Positions 1 through 15,700 of a stretch of 64,000 bases of DNA are shown piece after piece. A program made the translations under genes and the position numbers. The stretch is from Parietaria judaica (taxonomy: Eukaryota > Streptophyta > Magnoliopsida > Rosales > Urticaceae). The notes under the pieces were generated by a model. The model searched no databases and was not told where the DNA came from. It saw nothing but the letters and a program-made list of their open reading frames with translations. The stretch spans positions 7,339,180-7,403,179 of the forward strand of contig OX940872.1 in the NCBI GenBank assembly GCA_954871525.1. Direction: 5' to 3'. The stretch's first letter is position 1. The number at the start of each line of letters is the position of its first letter.

Positions 1-3000
1 ACGACCTAAAATTTTGAACCAATTGAAAAAATAACGATTTTAGGGCTTATACATTGGAATTTGTATATAACAAGAGTTCTCATGCTAAATTATGCAAGGA
101 TTAAATTGTTGACGAGAAATGCCATAGCATTTCCTATAGCATTTCTATCTTTTACATTGTTTACAACCTAAAATTTTGAACCTATTGAAAAAATAATGAT
201 TTTAGGGCTTATACATTGGAATTTCAATATTACAAGCGTTCTCATGAAAAAATATGCAAGGATTAAATTGTTGACGAGAAATGCCATAGAAAATGCTAGC
301 ATTTCTTAATTTTACATTGTTTAAAACCTAAAATTTCGAACCAATTGAAAAAATAATGATTTTAGGGCTTATAAATTGGAATTTGAATATTACAAGCGTT
401 CTCATGCAAAAATATTCAAGGAATAAATTGGTGACGAGAAATACCATAGGAAATGCAATAGCATTTCTTTATTTTACATTGTTTACAACTTAAAATTTCA
501 AACCAATTGAATAAATAATGATTTTAGTGCTTATACATTGGAATTTGAATATAAAAAGAGTTCTCATGCAAAAATATGCAAGTATTAAATTGTTAACGAT
601 AAATGCTTTGAATTTCCTATAGCATTTCTTTATTTTACATTATTTACTACCTAAAATTTTGAACCAATTGAAAAAATAATGATTTTAGGGCTTATACATT
701 GGAATTTGAATATAACAAGAGTTCTCATGCAAAAATATGCAAGGATTAAATTGTTGACGAGAAATGCCAAGGAAATACTATAGTATTTCCTATAACATTT
801 CTTTATTTTACATTGTTTACAACCTAAAATTTCGAACCAATTGAAAAAATAATTACTTTAGGGCTTATACATTGGAATTTCAGTATTACAAGCGTTTTCA
901 TGCAAAAATATGCAAGGATTAAATTATTAAAGAGAAATGCCATAGGAAATGCTATAGCATTTCCTATAGCATTTCTTTATTTTACATTGTTTACAACCTA
1001 AAATTTTGAACCTATTGAAAAAATAACGATTTTAGGGCTTATACATTGGAATTTGAATATTACAAGCATTCTCATGCAAGAGTATGCAAGGATTCAATTA
1101 TTGACGAGAAATGCCATACGAAATGCTATAGCATTTCCTATCTATTTCTTTATTTTACATTGTTTACAACTTAAAATTTTGAACCAATTGAAAAATTAAT
1201 GATTTTAGGGCTTATACATTGGAATTTGAATATAAAAAGAGTTCTCATGCAAAAATATGCAAGGATTAAATTTTGAACGATAAATTCATAGCATTTACTA
1301 TAGCATTTCTTTATTTTACATTGTTTACAACCTAAAACTTCGAACCAATTGAAAAATTAATGATTTTAGGGTTTAAACATTGGAATTTTAATATTACAAG
1401 CGTTCTCATGCAAAAATATGCAAGGATTAAATTGTTGACGAGAAATGCCATAGCATTTCCTATGGCATTTCTTTATTTTGCATTGTTTACGACCTAAAAC
1501 TTCAAACCAATTGAAAAAATAGTTATTTTATGGCTTATACATTGGAATTTGAATATAACAAGAGTTCTCATGCAAAAATATGCAAGGATTAAATTGTTGA
1601 TGAGAAATGCCATAGGAAATGCTATAGGATTTCTTTTTTTTTTTTACATTTTTTACAACCTTAAATTTCGAACCAATTGAAAAAATAATGATTTAGGGCT
1701 TATACATTGGAATTTTAATATTACAAGCGTTCCCTTGCAAAAATATGCAAGGATTAAATTTGTTAACGAGAAATTACATAGCATTTCCTATAGCATTTCT
1801 TTATTTTACATTGTTTACAACCTAAAATTTTGAACCAATTGAAAAAATAATTATGTTAAGGCTCATACATTAGAATTTTAATATTACAAGCGTTCTTATG
1901 CAAAAATATGCAATGATTAATTTGTTGACGAGAAATGCCTTAGGAAATGCTATAGCACTTCCTATAGCATTTCTTTATTTTACATTTTTTACGACCTTAA
2001 ATTTCGAACCAATTGAAAAAATAATGATTTTAGGGCTTATACATTGGAATTTTAATATTACAAGCTACTCATGCCAAAATATGCAAGGATTAAATTGTTG
2101 ACGAGAAATGCCATAGGAAATGCTATAGCATTTCCTATAGCATTTCTTTATTTTACATTGTTTATGATCTAACATTTTGAACCAATTGAAAAAATAATGA
2201 TTTTAGGTCTTATACATTGGATTTTGAATATAACAAGAGTTCTCATGCAAAAATATGCAAGGATTAAATTGTTAATGAGAAATTCCATAGCATTTCCTAT
2301 AGCATTTCTTTCTTTTACATTTCTTACAACCTTAAATTTCGAACCAATTGAAAAAAATAATGAATTGAGGGCTAATACATTGGAATTTTAATATTACAAG
2401 CTACTCATGCAAAAATATGCAAGGATTAAATTGTTGACGAGAAATGCCATAGGAAATGCGATAGCATTTGCTATAGCATTTCTTTATTTTACATTGTTTA
2501 TGACCTAAAATTTCGAACCAATTGAAAAAATAATGATTTTAGGGCTTATACATTGGAATTTGAGTATAACAAGAGTTCTCATGCAAAAATATGCAAGGAT
2601 TAAATTGTTGGCGAGAAATGCCATAGGAAATGCTATAGCATTTCCTATAGCATTTCTTTATTTTACATTTATACAACCTTAAATTTCGAACCAACTGAAA
2701 AACTAATGATTTTAGGGCTTATACATTGGAATTTTAATATTACATGCGTTATCATGCAAAAATATGCAAGAATAAAATTGTTGACGACAAATGCCAATAG
2801 CATTTCTTTATTTTATATTGTTTACGACGTAAAATTTCGAACCAATTGAAAAAATAATTATTTTAGGGCTTATACATTGGAATTTTAATATTACAATCGT
2901 TCTCATGCAAAAATATGCAAGGATTAAATTGTTGACGAGAAATGCCATAGGAAATGCTATAGCATTTCCTATAGAATTTCTTTATTTTACATTTTTTACA

Positions 3001-6000
3001 TCCTTAAATTTCGAACCAATTGAAAAAATAATTATTTTAAGGCTTATACATTGGAATTTTAATATTACAAGCGTTCTCATGCAGCAAATATGCAATGATT
3101 AAATTGTTGACGAGAAATACCATAGGAAATGCTATAGCATTTCCTATAGAATTTCTTTATTTTACATTGTTTACGACCTAAAATTTCGACCCAATTGAAA
3201 AATTAATGATTTTAGGGCTTATACATTGGAGTTTGAATATTATAAGAGTTCTCATGCAAAAATATGCAAGGATTAAATTGTTAACGAGAAATTCCATAGC
3301 ATTTCCTATAGCATTTCTTTATTTTATATTGTTTACAACCTAAAATTTCGAATCAATTGAAAAAAAAATTATTTTAGGGCTCATATATTAGAATTTTAAT
3401 GTTACAAGCGTTCTCATGAAAAAATATGCAAGGATTAAATTGTTGACGAGAAATGCCATAGGAAATGCTACAGCAATTCTTTATTTTACATTTGTTACAG
3501 CCTAAAAGTTTGAACCAATTGAAAAAATAATGATTTTAGGGTTTATACATTGGAATTTGAATATAACAAGAGTTCTCATAAAAAAATATGCAAGGATTAA
3601 ATTGTTGACGAGAAATGCCATAGGAAATGCTATAGCATTTCTTTATTTTATATTTTTTACAACCTTAAATTTCGAACCAATTGAAAAAATAATGATTTAA
3701 GGGCTTATATATTGGAGTTTTAATATTACAATATGCAAGGATTAAATTGTTGACGAGAAATGCCATAGGAAATGCTATAGCATTTATTTATTTTACATTG
3801 TTTACGACCTAAAATTTCGAACCAATTGAAAAAATAATGATTTTACGGCTTATACATTGGAATTTTAATATTACAAGCGTTCTCATGCAAAACTATGCAA
3901 GGATTAAATTGTTGATGAGAAATGCCATAGGAAATGCTATGGCATTTCCTATAGCATTTCTTTATTTTACATTGTCTACGACCTAAAATTTTGAACCAAT
4001 TGATAAAATAATGATTTTAGGGCTTATACATTTGAATTTGAATATAACAAGAGTTCTCATGCAAAAATATGCAAGGATTATGTTGACGAGAAATGCCATA
4101 GGAAATGCTAGCATTTCCTACAGCATTTCTTTATATTACATTTTTTACAACCTTAAATTTTGAACCAATTGAAAAAATAATGATATTAGGGCTTATACAT
4201 TGGAATTTTAATATTACAAGCGTTCTCATTCAAAAATATGCAAGGATTAAATTGTTGACGAGAAATGCCATAGGAAATGCTACAACATTACCTATAGCAT
4301 TTCTTTATTTTACATTGTTTACGACCTAAATTTTGAACCAATTTAAAAAATAATTATTTTAGGGCTTATACATTGGAATTTGAATATAACAAGAGTTCTC
4401 ATGCAAAAATATGCAAGGATTAAAGTGTTGACGAGAAATGCCATAGGAAATGCTATAGCATTTCCTTATTTTACATTTTTTACGACCGAAAATTTCGAAC
4501 CAATTAAAAAAATAATGATTCTAGGGCTTATACATTGGAATTTGAATATAACAAGAGTTCTCATGCAAAAAATGCAAGGATTAAATTGTTGACGAGAAAT
4601 GCCATAGGAAATGCTATAGCATTTCGTATAGCATTTCTTTATTTTACATTGTTTACGACCTAAATTTTCGAACCAATTGAAAAAATAATGATTCTAGGGC
4701 TTATACATTGGAATTTAATATAACAAGAGTTCTCATGCAAAAATATGCAAGGATTAAATTGTTAACGGAAATTCCATAGCATTTCTTTATTTTACATTGT
4801 TTACAACCTAAAATTTAGAACCAATTGAAAAAATAATGATTTTAGGGCTCATACATTAGAATTTTAATATTACAAGCGTTCTCATGCAAAAATATGCAAG
4901 GATTAAATTGTTGACCAGAAATGCCATAGGAAATGCTAGCATTTCCTATTTCTTTATTTTACATTGTTTACGACCTAAAATTTCGAACCAATTGAAAAAA
5001 TAATGATTTTACGGCTTAAACATTGGAATTTGAATATAAAGAGAGTTGTCATTCAAAAATATGCAAGGATTAAATTGTTGACGAGAAATGCCATAGGAAA
5101 TGCTATATCATTTTTTATTTTACATTTTTTACAACCTTAAATTTCGAACTAATTTAAAAAATAATGATTTTAAGGCATATACATTGGAATTTTATTATTA
5201 CAAGCGTTCTTTAGAAAAAATATGCAAGGATTAAATTGTTGACGAGAAATGCCATAGGAAATGCTATATCATTTCCTATAAAATTTCTTTATTTTACATT
5301 GTTTACGACCTAAAATTTTGAACCAATTGAAAAAATGATGATTTTAGGGTTTATACATTGGAATTTGAATATAACACGAGTTCTCATGCAAAAACAAGCA
5401 AGGATTAAATTGTTAACGGAAATTCCATAGCATTTCATATAGAATTTCTTTATTTTACATTGTTTCCAACCTAAAATTTTGAAATCAATTGAAAAATAAT
5501 GATTTTAGGCTCATACATTAGAATTTTAATATTACAAGCGTTCTCATGTAAAAATACGCAAGGATTAAATTTTTGGCGAGAAATGCCATAGGAAATGCTA
5601 GCATTTCCTATAGCATTTCTTTATTTTACATTGTTTACAACCTAAAATTTCGAACCAATTTAAAAAATAATGATTTTAGGGCTTAAACATTGGAATTTGA
5701 ATATAACAAGAGTTCTCATGCAAAAATATGCAAGGATTAAATTGTTGACGAGAAATGCCATAAGAAATGCTATAGCATTTTCTATAGCATTTCTTTATTT
5801 TACATTTTTTGCAACCTTAAATTTCGAACTAATTTAAAAAATAATGATTTTAAGGCTTATACATTGGAATTTTAATATTACAAGCGTTATCATGCAAAAA
5901 TATGCAAGGATTAAATTGTTGATGAGATATGCCATAGGAAATGCTAGCATTTCTTTATTTTACATTGTTTACGACCTAAAATATCGAACCAATTGAAAAA

Positions 6001-8289
6001 ATAATGATTATAGGGCTTATACATTGGAATTTGAATATAACAAGAGTTCTCATGCAAAAATATGCAAGGATTAAATTGTTGACGAGAAATGCCATAGGAA
6101 ATGTTATAGCATTTCCTATAGCATTTCTTTATTTTACATTGTTTACGACCTAAAATTTTGAACCAATTGAAAAAATAATGATTTTAGGGCTTATACGTTG
6201 GAATTTTAATATTACAAGCGTTCTCATGCAAAAATATGCAAGGATTAAATTGTTGACGAGAAATGCCATAGGAAATGCTATAGCATTTCTTTATTTTACA
6301 TTTTTTACAACCTTATATTTCGAACCAATTAAAAAATAATGATTTTAGGGCTTATACATTGGAATTTTAATATTACAAGCGTTCTCATGCAAAAATATGC
6401 AAGGATTAAATTGTTGACGAGAAATGTCATAAGAAATGCTATAGCATTTCCTATAGCATTTCTTTATTTTACATTTTTTGCAACCATCAATTTCGAACTA
6501 ATTTAAAAAATAATGATTTTAAGGCTTATACATTGGAATTTTAATATTACTAGCGTTATCATGCAAAAATATGCAAGGATTAAATTGTTGATGAGATATG
6601 CCATAGGAAATGCTAGCATTTCTTTATTTTACATTGTTTACGACCTAAAATATCGAACCAATTGAAAAAATAATGATTATAGGGCTTACATTGGAATTTG
6701 AATATAACAAGAGTTCTCATGCAAAAATATGCAAGGATTAAATTGTTGACGAGAAATACCATAGGAAATGCTATAGAATTTCATCTAGCATTTCTTTCTT
6801 TTACATTTTGTAAAACCTTAAATTTCGAACCAATTGAAAAAATAATGATTTTAGGGCTTATACATTGGAATTTTAATATTACAAGCGTTCTCATGCAAAA
6901 ATATGCAAGGATTAAATTGTTGACGAGAAATGCCATAGGAAATGCTATATCATTTCGTATAGAATTTCTTTATTTTACATTGTTTACAACTTAAAATTTT
7001 GAACCAATTGAAAAAAATAATGATTTTAGGGCTTATACATTGGAGTTTTAAGATTACAAGCGTTCTCATGCCAAAATATGCAAGGATTAAATTGTTGACG
7101 AGAAATGCCATAGGAAATGCTAAAGCATTTCTTTATTTTACATTTTTTACAACCTTATATTTCGAACCAATTGAAAAAATAATGATTTTAGGGCTTATAC
7201 ATTGGAATTTTAATATTACAAGCGTTCTCATGCAAAAATATGCAACGATTAAATTGTTGACGAGAAATTCCATAGGAAATGCTATAGCATTTGTTTATTT
7301 TACATTTTTTACAACCTTATATTTCGAACCAATTGAAAAAATAATGATTTTAGGGCTTATACATTGGAATTTTAATATTACAAGCGTTCTCATGCAAAAA
7401 TATGCAAGGATTAAATTGTTGACGAGAAATGCCATAGGAATCGCTATAGCATTTCGTATAGAATTTATTTATTTTACATTGTTTACAACCTAAAATTATG
7501 AACCAATTGAAAAAAATAATGATTTTAGGGCTTATACATTGGAATTTTAATATTACAAGCGTTCTCATGCAAAAATATGCAAGGATTAAATTGTTGACGA
7601 GAAATGCCATAGGAAATGCTATAGCATTTCCTCTAGCATTTCTTTGTTTTACATTGTTTACTACCTTAAATTTCGAACCAATTGAAAAAATAATGATTTT
7701 AGGGCCTATACATTGGAATTTTAATATTACAAGCGTTCTCATGCAAAAATATGGAAGGATTAAATTGTTAACGAGAAATGCCATAGGAAATGCTATAGCA
7801 TTTCGTATAGAATTTCTTTATTTTACATTGTTTACTACCTTAAATTTCGAACCAATTGAAAATATAATGATTTTAGGGTTTATACATTGGAATTTTAATA
7901 TTACAAGCGTTCTCATGCAAAAATATGCAAGGATGAAATTGTTGAAGAGAAATTCCATAGGAAATTCTATAGCATTTCCTATAGCATTTCTTTATTTTAC
8001 ATTATTTACGACCTAAAATTTCGAATCAATTGAATAAATAATGATTTTAGGGCTTATATATTGGAATTTGAATATAACAAGAGTTCTCATGCAAAAATAT
8101 GCAAGGATTAAATTGTTGACGAGAAATGCCTCAGGAAATGCCATAGGAAATGCTATAGCATTTCGTATAGCATTTCTTTATTTTACATTTTTTACAACTT
8201 TAAATTTCGAACCAATTGAAAAAATAATGATTTTAGGGCTTATTCATTGGAATTTTAATATTTTAAGCGTTCTCATGAAAAAATATGCA

Positions 8290-9850
8290 AAAATTAAATT
8301 GTTGACGAGAAATGCCATAGGAAATGCTATAACATTTCTTTATTTTACATTTTTTACAACCTTAAATTTCGAACCAATTGAAAAAATAATTATTTTAGGG
8401 CTTATACATTGTAATTTGAATATAACAAGAGTTCTCATGCTAAAATATGCAAGGATTAAATTGTTGACGAGAAATGCCATAGGAAATGCTATAGCATTTC
8501 CAATAGGATTTCTTTATTTTACATTTTTTACAACCTTAAATTTTGAACCAATTGAAAAAATAATGAGTTTAGGGCTTATACATTGGAAGTTGAATATTAC
8601 AAGCGTTCTCATGCAAAAATATGCAAGGATTAAATTGTTGACGAGAAATGCCATAGGAAATGCTAGCATTTCCTATAGCATTTCTTTATTTTATATTGTT
8701 TACGACCTAAAGTTCAAACCAATTGAAAAAATAATGATTTTAGGGCTTATACATTGAAATTTGAATATAACAAGAGTTCTCATTCCAAAATATGCAAGGA
8801 TTAAATTGTTGACGAGAAATGCCATACGAAATGCTATAGCTTTTCCTATAGCATTTCTTTTTTTGACATTTTTTATAACCTTAAATATCGAACCAATTGA
8901 AAAAATAATGATTTTAGGGCTTATACATTGGAATTTGAATATAACAAGCGTTCTCAAGAAAAAATATGCAAGGATTAAATTGTTGACGAGAAATGCCATA
9001 GGAAATGCTATAACATTTCTTTATTTTACATTTTTTACAACCTTAAATTTTGAACCAATTGAAAAAATAATGATTTTAGGGCTTATACATTGTAATTTGA
9101 ATATAACAAGAGTTCTCATGCAAAAATATGCAAGGATTAAATTGTTGACGAGATATGCCATAGGAAATGCTATAGCATTTCCAATAGGATTTCTTTATTT
9201 TACATTTTTTACAACCTTAAATTTTGAACCAATTGAAAAAATAATGAGTTTAGGGCTTATACAATGGAAGTTGAATATTACAAGCGTTCTCATGCAAAAA
9301 TATGCAAGGATTAAATTGTTGACGAGAAATGCCATAGGAAATGCTAGCATTTCCTATAGCATTTCTTTATTTTATATTGTTTACGACCTAAAGTTCAAAC
9401 CAATTGAAAAAATAATGATTTTAGGGCTTATACATTGAAATTTGAATATAACAAGAGTTCTCATTCCAAAATATGCAAGGATTAAATTGTTGACGAGAAA
9501 TGCCATACGAAATGCTATAGCTTTTCCTATAGCATTTCTTTTTTTGACATTTTTTATAACCTTAAATATCGAACCAATTGAAAAAATAATGATTTTAGGG
9601 CTTATACATTGGAATTTGAATATAACAAGAGTTCTCAAGAAAAAATATGCAAGGATTAAATTGTTGACGAGAAATGCCATAGGAAATGCTATAACATTTC
9701 TTTATTTTACATTTTTTACAACCTTAAATTTTGAACCAATTGAAAAAATAATGATTTTAGGGCTTATACATTGTAATTTGAATATAACAAGAGTTCTCAT
9801 GCAAAAATATGCAAGGATTAAATTGTTGACGAGATATGCCATAGGAAATG
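8290..9850 (+). repeat. Higher-order repeat, 681-bp unit, about 2.3 copies
   Basis: The variant block GGAAATGCTATAACATTTC recurs at about 8317, 8998 and 9679, spaced exactly 681 bp. The rare variants CCAATAGGATTTC, CATTGTAATTTG and the out-of-frame GCTAGC monomer recur at the same spacing. The unit is four monomers of unequal length. Copies 8290-8970 and 8971-9651 differ by only a few bases; the third stops matching near 9850. This points to recent unequal crossover of a four-monomer block. Confidence 0.88.
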
Positions 9851-12789
9851 CTATAGCATTTCCTATAGCATTTCTTTATTTGACATTTTTTACAACCTTA
9901 AATTTCGAACCAATTGAAAAAATAATGATTTTAGGACTTATACATTGGAATTTGAATATAACAAGAGTTCTCATGCAAAAATATGCAAGGATTAAATTGT
10001 TGACGAGAAATGCCATACGAAATGCTATAGCATTTCCTATAGCATTTCTTTATTTGACATTTTTTCCAGCCTTAAATTTCGAACCAATTGAAAAAATAAT
10101 GATTTTAGGGCTTATACATTGGAATTTGAATATAACAACAGTTCTCATGCAAAAATATGCAAGGATTAAATTGTTGAAGGGAAATGCCATAGGAAATGCT
10201 ATAGCATTTCCTAAAGCATTTCTTTATTTTACATTTTTTACAACCTTAAATTTTTAACTAATTGAAAAAATAATTATTTTAGGGCTTATACATTGGAATT
10301 TGAATATATCAAGCGTTCTCATGCAAAAATATGCAAGGATTAAATTGTTGACGAAAAATGCCATAGGAAATGCTATAGCATTTCCTATAGCATTTCTTTA
10401 TTTTACATTGTTTACGACCTAAAATTCGAACCAATTGAAAAAATAATGATTTTAGGGCTTATACATTGGAATTTGAATATAACAAGAGTTCTCATGCAAA
10501 AATATGCAAGGATTAAATTGTTGACGAGAAATGCCATAGGAAATGCTAGCATTTCCTATAGCATTTCTTTATTTTACATTTTTTACAACCTTAAATTTCG
10601 AATCAATTAAAAAAATAATGATTTTAGGGCTTATACATTGGAATTTGAATATAACAAGAGTTCTCATGCAAAAATATGCAAGGATTAAATTTTCGACGAG
10701 AAATGCCATAGGAAATGTTATAGCATTTCCTATAGCATTTCTTTATTTGACATTTTTTACAACCTTAAATTTCGAACCAATTGAAAAAATAATGATTTTA
10801 GGGCTTATACATTGGAAATTGAATATAACTAGAGTTATTATGCAAAAATATGCAAGGATTAAATTGTTGACGAGAAATGCCATATGAAATGATATAGCAT
10901 TTCCTATAGCATTTCTTTATTTTACATTTTTTACAACCTTAAATTTCGAACCAATTGAAAAAATAATTATTTTAAAGCTTATACATTTGAATTTGAATAT
11001 AACAAGAGTTCTCATGCAAAAATATGCAAGGATTAAATTGTAGACGAGAAATGCCATAGGAAATGCTAGCATTTCCTATAGCATTTGTTTATTTTACATT
11101 GTTTACGACCTAAAATTTCGAACCAATTGAAAAAATATTGATTTTAGGGCTTATACATTGGAATTTGAATATAACAAGAGTTCTCATGCAAAAATATGCA
11201 AGGATTAAATTGTTGACGAGAAATGCCATAGGAAATGCTATAGCATTTCCTATAGCATTTCTTTGTTTGACATTTTTTACAACATTAAATTTCGAACCAA
11301 TTGAAAAGATAATGATTTTAGGGCTTATACATTGGAATTTTAATATTACAAGCGTTCTCATGCAAAAATATGCAAGAATTAAATTGTTGACGAGAAATGC
11401 CATAGGAAATCCTATAGCATTTCTTTATTTTACATTGTTTACGACCTAAAATTCGAACCAATTGAAAAAATATTTATTTTAGGGCTTATACATTGGAATT
11501 TGAATATAACAAGATTTCTCATGCAAAAATACGGAAGGATTAAATTGTTGACGAGGAATGCTATAGGAAATGCTATAGCATTTCTTTATTTTACATTTTT
11601 TACAACCTTAAATTTTGAACATATTGAAAAAATAATGATTTTAGGGATTATACATTGGAATTTGAATATAACAAAAGTTCTCATGCAAAAATATGCAAGG
11701 ATTAAATTGTTGACGAAAAATTCCATAGGAAATGCTATAGCATTTCCTATAGCATTTCTTTATTTTACATTGTTTACGATCTAAAATTCGAACCAATTGA
11801 AAAAATAATGATTTTAGGGCTTATACATTGGAATTTGAATATAACAAGAGTTCTCATGCAAAAATATGCAAGGATTAAATTGTTGACGAGAAATGCCATA
11901 GGAAATGCTATAGCATTTCTTTATTTTACATTTTTTACAACCTTAAATTTCGTACCAAATGAAAAAATAATGATTTTAAGGCTTATACATTGAATTTGAA
12001 TATAACAAGAGTTATAATGCAAAAATATGCAAGGATTAAATTGTTGACGAGAAATGCCATAAGAAATGCTATAGCATTTCCTATAGCATTTCTTTATTTG
12101 ACATTTTTTACAACCTTAAATATCGAACCAATTGAAAAAATAATGATTTTAAGGCTTATACATTGGAATTTGAATATAATTAGAGTACTCATGCAAAAAT
12201 ATGCAAGGATTAAATTGTTGACGAGAAATGCCATAGGAAATGCTATAGAATTTCCTATAGCATTTCTTTATTTTACATTTTTTACAACCTTAAATTTCGA
12301 ACCAATTGAAAAAATAATGATTTTAGGGCTTATACATTGGAATTTGAATATAACAAGAGTTCTCATGCAAAAATATGCAAGGATTAAATTGTTGACGAGA
12401 AATGCCATAGGAAATGCTATAGCATTTCCTATAGCATTTCTTTATTTTGCCTTTTTTACAACCTTAAATTTCGTACCAATTGAAAAAATAATGATTTTAG
12501 GGCTTATACATTGGAATTTGAATATAACAAGAGTTATAACGCAAAAATATGCAAAGATTAAATTGTTGACGATAAATGCCATAGAAAATGCTATAGCATT
12601 TCCTATAGCATTTCTTTATTTGACATTTTTTACAACCTTAAATATCGAACCAATTGAAAAAATAATGATTTTAAGGCTTATACATTGGAATTCGAATATA
12701 GCAAGAGTACTCATGCAAAAATATGCAAGGATTAAATTGTTGACCAGAAATGACATAGGAAATGCTATAGCATTTCCTATAGCATTTCT

Positions 12790-15700
12790 TTATTTGACAT
12801 TTTTTACAACCTTAAATTTTGAACCAATTGAAAAAATAATGATTTTAGGGCTTATACATTGGAATTTGAATATAACAAGAGTTCTCATGCAAAAATATGC
12901 AAGGATTAAATTGTTTACGAGAAATGCCATAGGAAATGCTATAGCATTTCCTATAGCATTTCTTTATTTGACATTTTTTACAACCTTAAATATCGAACCA
13001 ATTGAAAAAATAATATTTTAAAGCTTATACATTGGAATTTGAATATAACAAGAGTACTCATGCAAAAATATGCAAGGATTAAATTGTAGACGAGAAATGC
13101 CATAGGAAATGCTATAGCATTTTTTTATTTTACATTTTTTACAACCTTAAATTTCGAACCAATTGAAAAATTAATGATTTTAGGGCTTATACATTGGAGA
13201 TTTAATATTACAAGCGTTCTCAAGCAAAAATATGCAAGGTTTAAATTGTTGACGAGAAATGCCATAGAAAATGCTATAGCATTTCCTATAGCATTTCTTT
13301 ATTTTACATTGTTTACGATCTAAAGTTCGAACCAATTAAAAAAATAACGATTTTAGGGCTTACACATTGGAATTTGAATATAACAAGAGTTCTCATGCAA
13401 AAATATGCAAGGATTAAATTGTTGACGAGAAATGCCATAGGAAATGCTATAGAATTTCCTATAGAATTTCTTTATTTTACATTTTTTACAACCTTAAATT
13501 TCGAACCAATTGAAAAAATAATTATTTTAGGGCTTATACATTGGAATTTGAATATAAAAAGAGTTCTCATGCAAAAATATGCAATGATTAAATTGTTGAC
13601 GAGAAATGCCATAGGAAATGCTAAAGCATTTCTTTATTTTGCATTTTTTACAACCTTAAATTTCGTACCAATTGAAAAAATAATGATTTTAGGGCTTATA
13701 CATTGGAATTTGAATATAACAAGAGTTATAATGCAAAAATATGCAAGGATTAAATTGTTGACGAGAAATGCCATAGGAAATGCTATAGCATTTCTTTATT
13801 TGACATTTTTTACAACCTTAAATATCGAACCAATTGAAAAAATAATGATTTTAAGGCTTATACATTGGAATTTGAATATAATTAGAGTACTCATGCAAAA
13901 ATGCAAGGATTAAATTGTTAACGAGAAATGCCATAGGAAATGCTATAGAATTTCTATAGCATTTCTTTATTTTACATTTTTTACAACCTTAAATTTCGAA
14001 CCAATTGAAAAAATAATGATTTTAGGGCTTATACATTGGAATTTGAATATAACAAGAGTTCTCATGCAAAAATATGCAAGGATTAAATTGTTGACGAGAA
14101 ATGCCATAAGAAATGCTATAGCATTTCCTATAGCATTTCTTTATTTTACATTTTTTGCAACCTTAAATTTCGAACTAATTTAAAAAATAATGATTTTAAG
14201 GCTTATAGCATTTCCTATAGCATTTCTTTATTTGACATTTTCTACAACCTTAAATATGGAACCAATTGAAAAAATAATGATTTTAAGGCTTATACATTGG
14301 AATTTGAATATAGCAAGAGTACTCATGCAAAAATATGCAAGGATTAAATTGTTGACGAGAAATGACATAGGAAATGCTATAGCATTTCCTATAGCATTTC
14401 TTTATTTGACATTTTTTACAACCTTAAATTTTGAACCAATTGAAAAAATAATGATTTTAGGGCTTATACATTGGAATTTGAATATAACAAGAGTTCTCAT
14501 GCAAAAATATGCAAGGATTAAATTGTTGACGAGAAATGCCATAGGAAATGCTATAGCATTTCCTATAGCATTTCTTTATTTGACATTTTTTACAACCTTA
14601 AATATCGAACCAATTGAAAAAATAATTATTTTAAGGCTTATACATTGGAATTTGAATATAACAAGAGTACTCATGCAAAAATATGCAAGGATTAAATTGT
14701 TGACGAGAAATGCCATAGGAAATGCTATAGCATTTTTTTATTTTACATTTTTTACAACCTTAAATTTTGAACCAATTGAAAAAATAATGATTTTAGGGCT
14801 TATACATTGGAATTTGAATATAACAAGAGTTCTCATGCAAAAATATGCAAGGATTAAATTGTTTACGAGAAATGCCATAGGAAATGCTATAGCATTTCCT
14901 ATAGCATTTCTTTATTTGACATTTTTTACAACCTTAAATATCGAACCAATTGAAAAAATAATATTTTAAAGCTTATACATTGGAATTTGAATATAACAAG
15001 AGTACTCATGCAAAAATATGCAAGGATTAAATTGTTGACGAGAAATGCCATAGGAAATGCTATAGCATTTTTTTATTTTACATTTTTTACAACCTTAAAT
15101 TTCGAACCAATTGAAAAATTAATGATTTTAGGGCTTATACATTGGAGATTTAATATTACAAGCGTTCTCAAGCAAAAATATGCAAGGTTTAAATTGTTGA
15201 CGAGAAATGCCATAGAAAATGCTATAGCATTTCCTATAGCATTTCTTTATTTTACATTGTTTACGATCTAAAGTTCTAACCAATTAAAAAAATAATGATT
15301 TTAGGGCTTACATATTGGAATTTGAATATAACAAGAGTTCTCATGCAAAAATATGCAAGGATTAAATTGTTGACGAGAAATGCCATAGGAAATGCTATAG
15401 AATTTCCTATAGAATTTCTTTATTTTACATTTTTTACAACCTTAAATTTCGAACCAATTGAAAAAATAATTATTTTAGGGCTTATACATTGGAATTTGAA
15501 TATAACAAGAGTTCTCATGCAAAAATATGCAATGATTAAATTGTTGACGAGAAATGCCATAGGAAATGCTAAAGCATTTCTTTATTTTGCATTTTTTACA
15601 ACCTTAAATTTCGTAACAATTGAAAAAATAATGATTTTAGGGCTTATACATTGGAATTTGAATATAACAAGAGTTATAATGCAAAAATATGCAAGGATTA

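Noticed and set aside
7350..7784. Minus-strand frames in the satellite (also 8700-8999, 9381-9680, 11110-11403)
   Set aside because: Shadow frames of the same repeat, identical wherever the higher-order repeat is copied.
12301..12475. CENP-B-box-like site around TTTCGAACCA in the monomer
   Set aside because: Only the TTCG....A half fits; the CGGG half is absent, and plants are not known to rely on this box.
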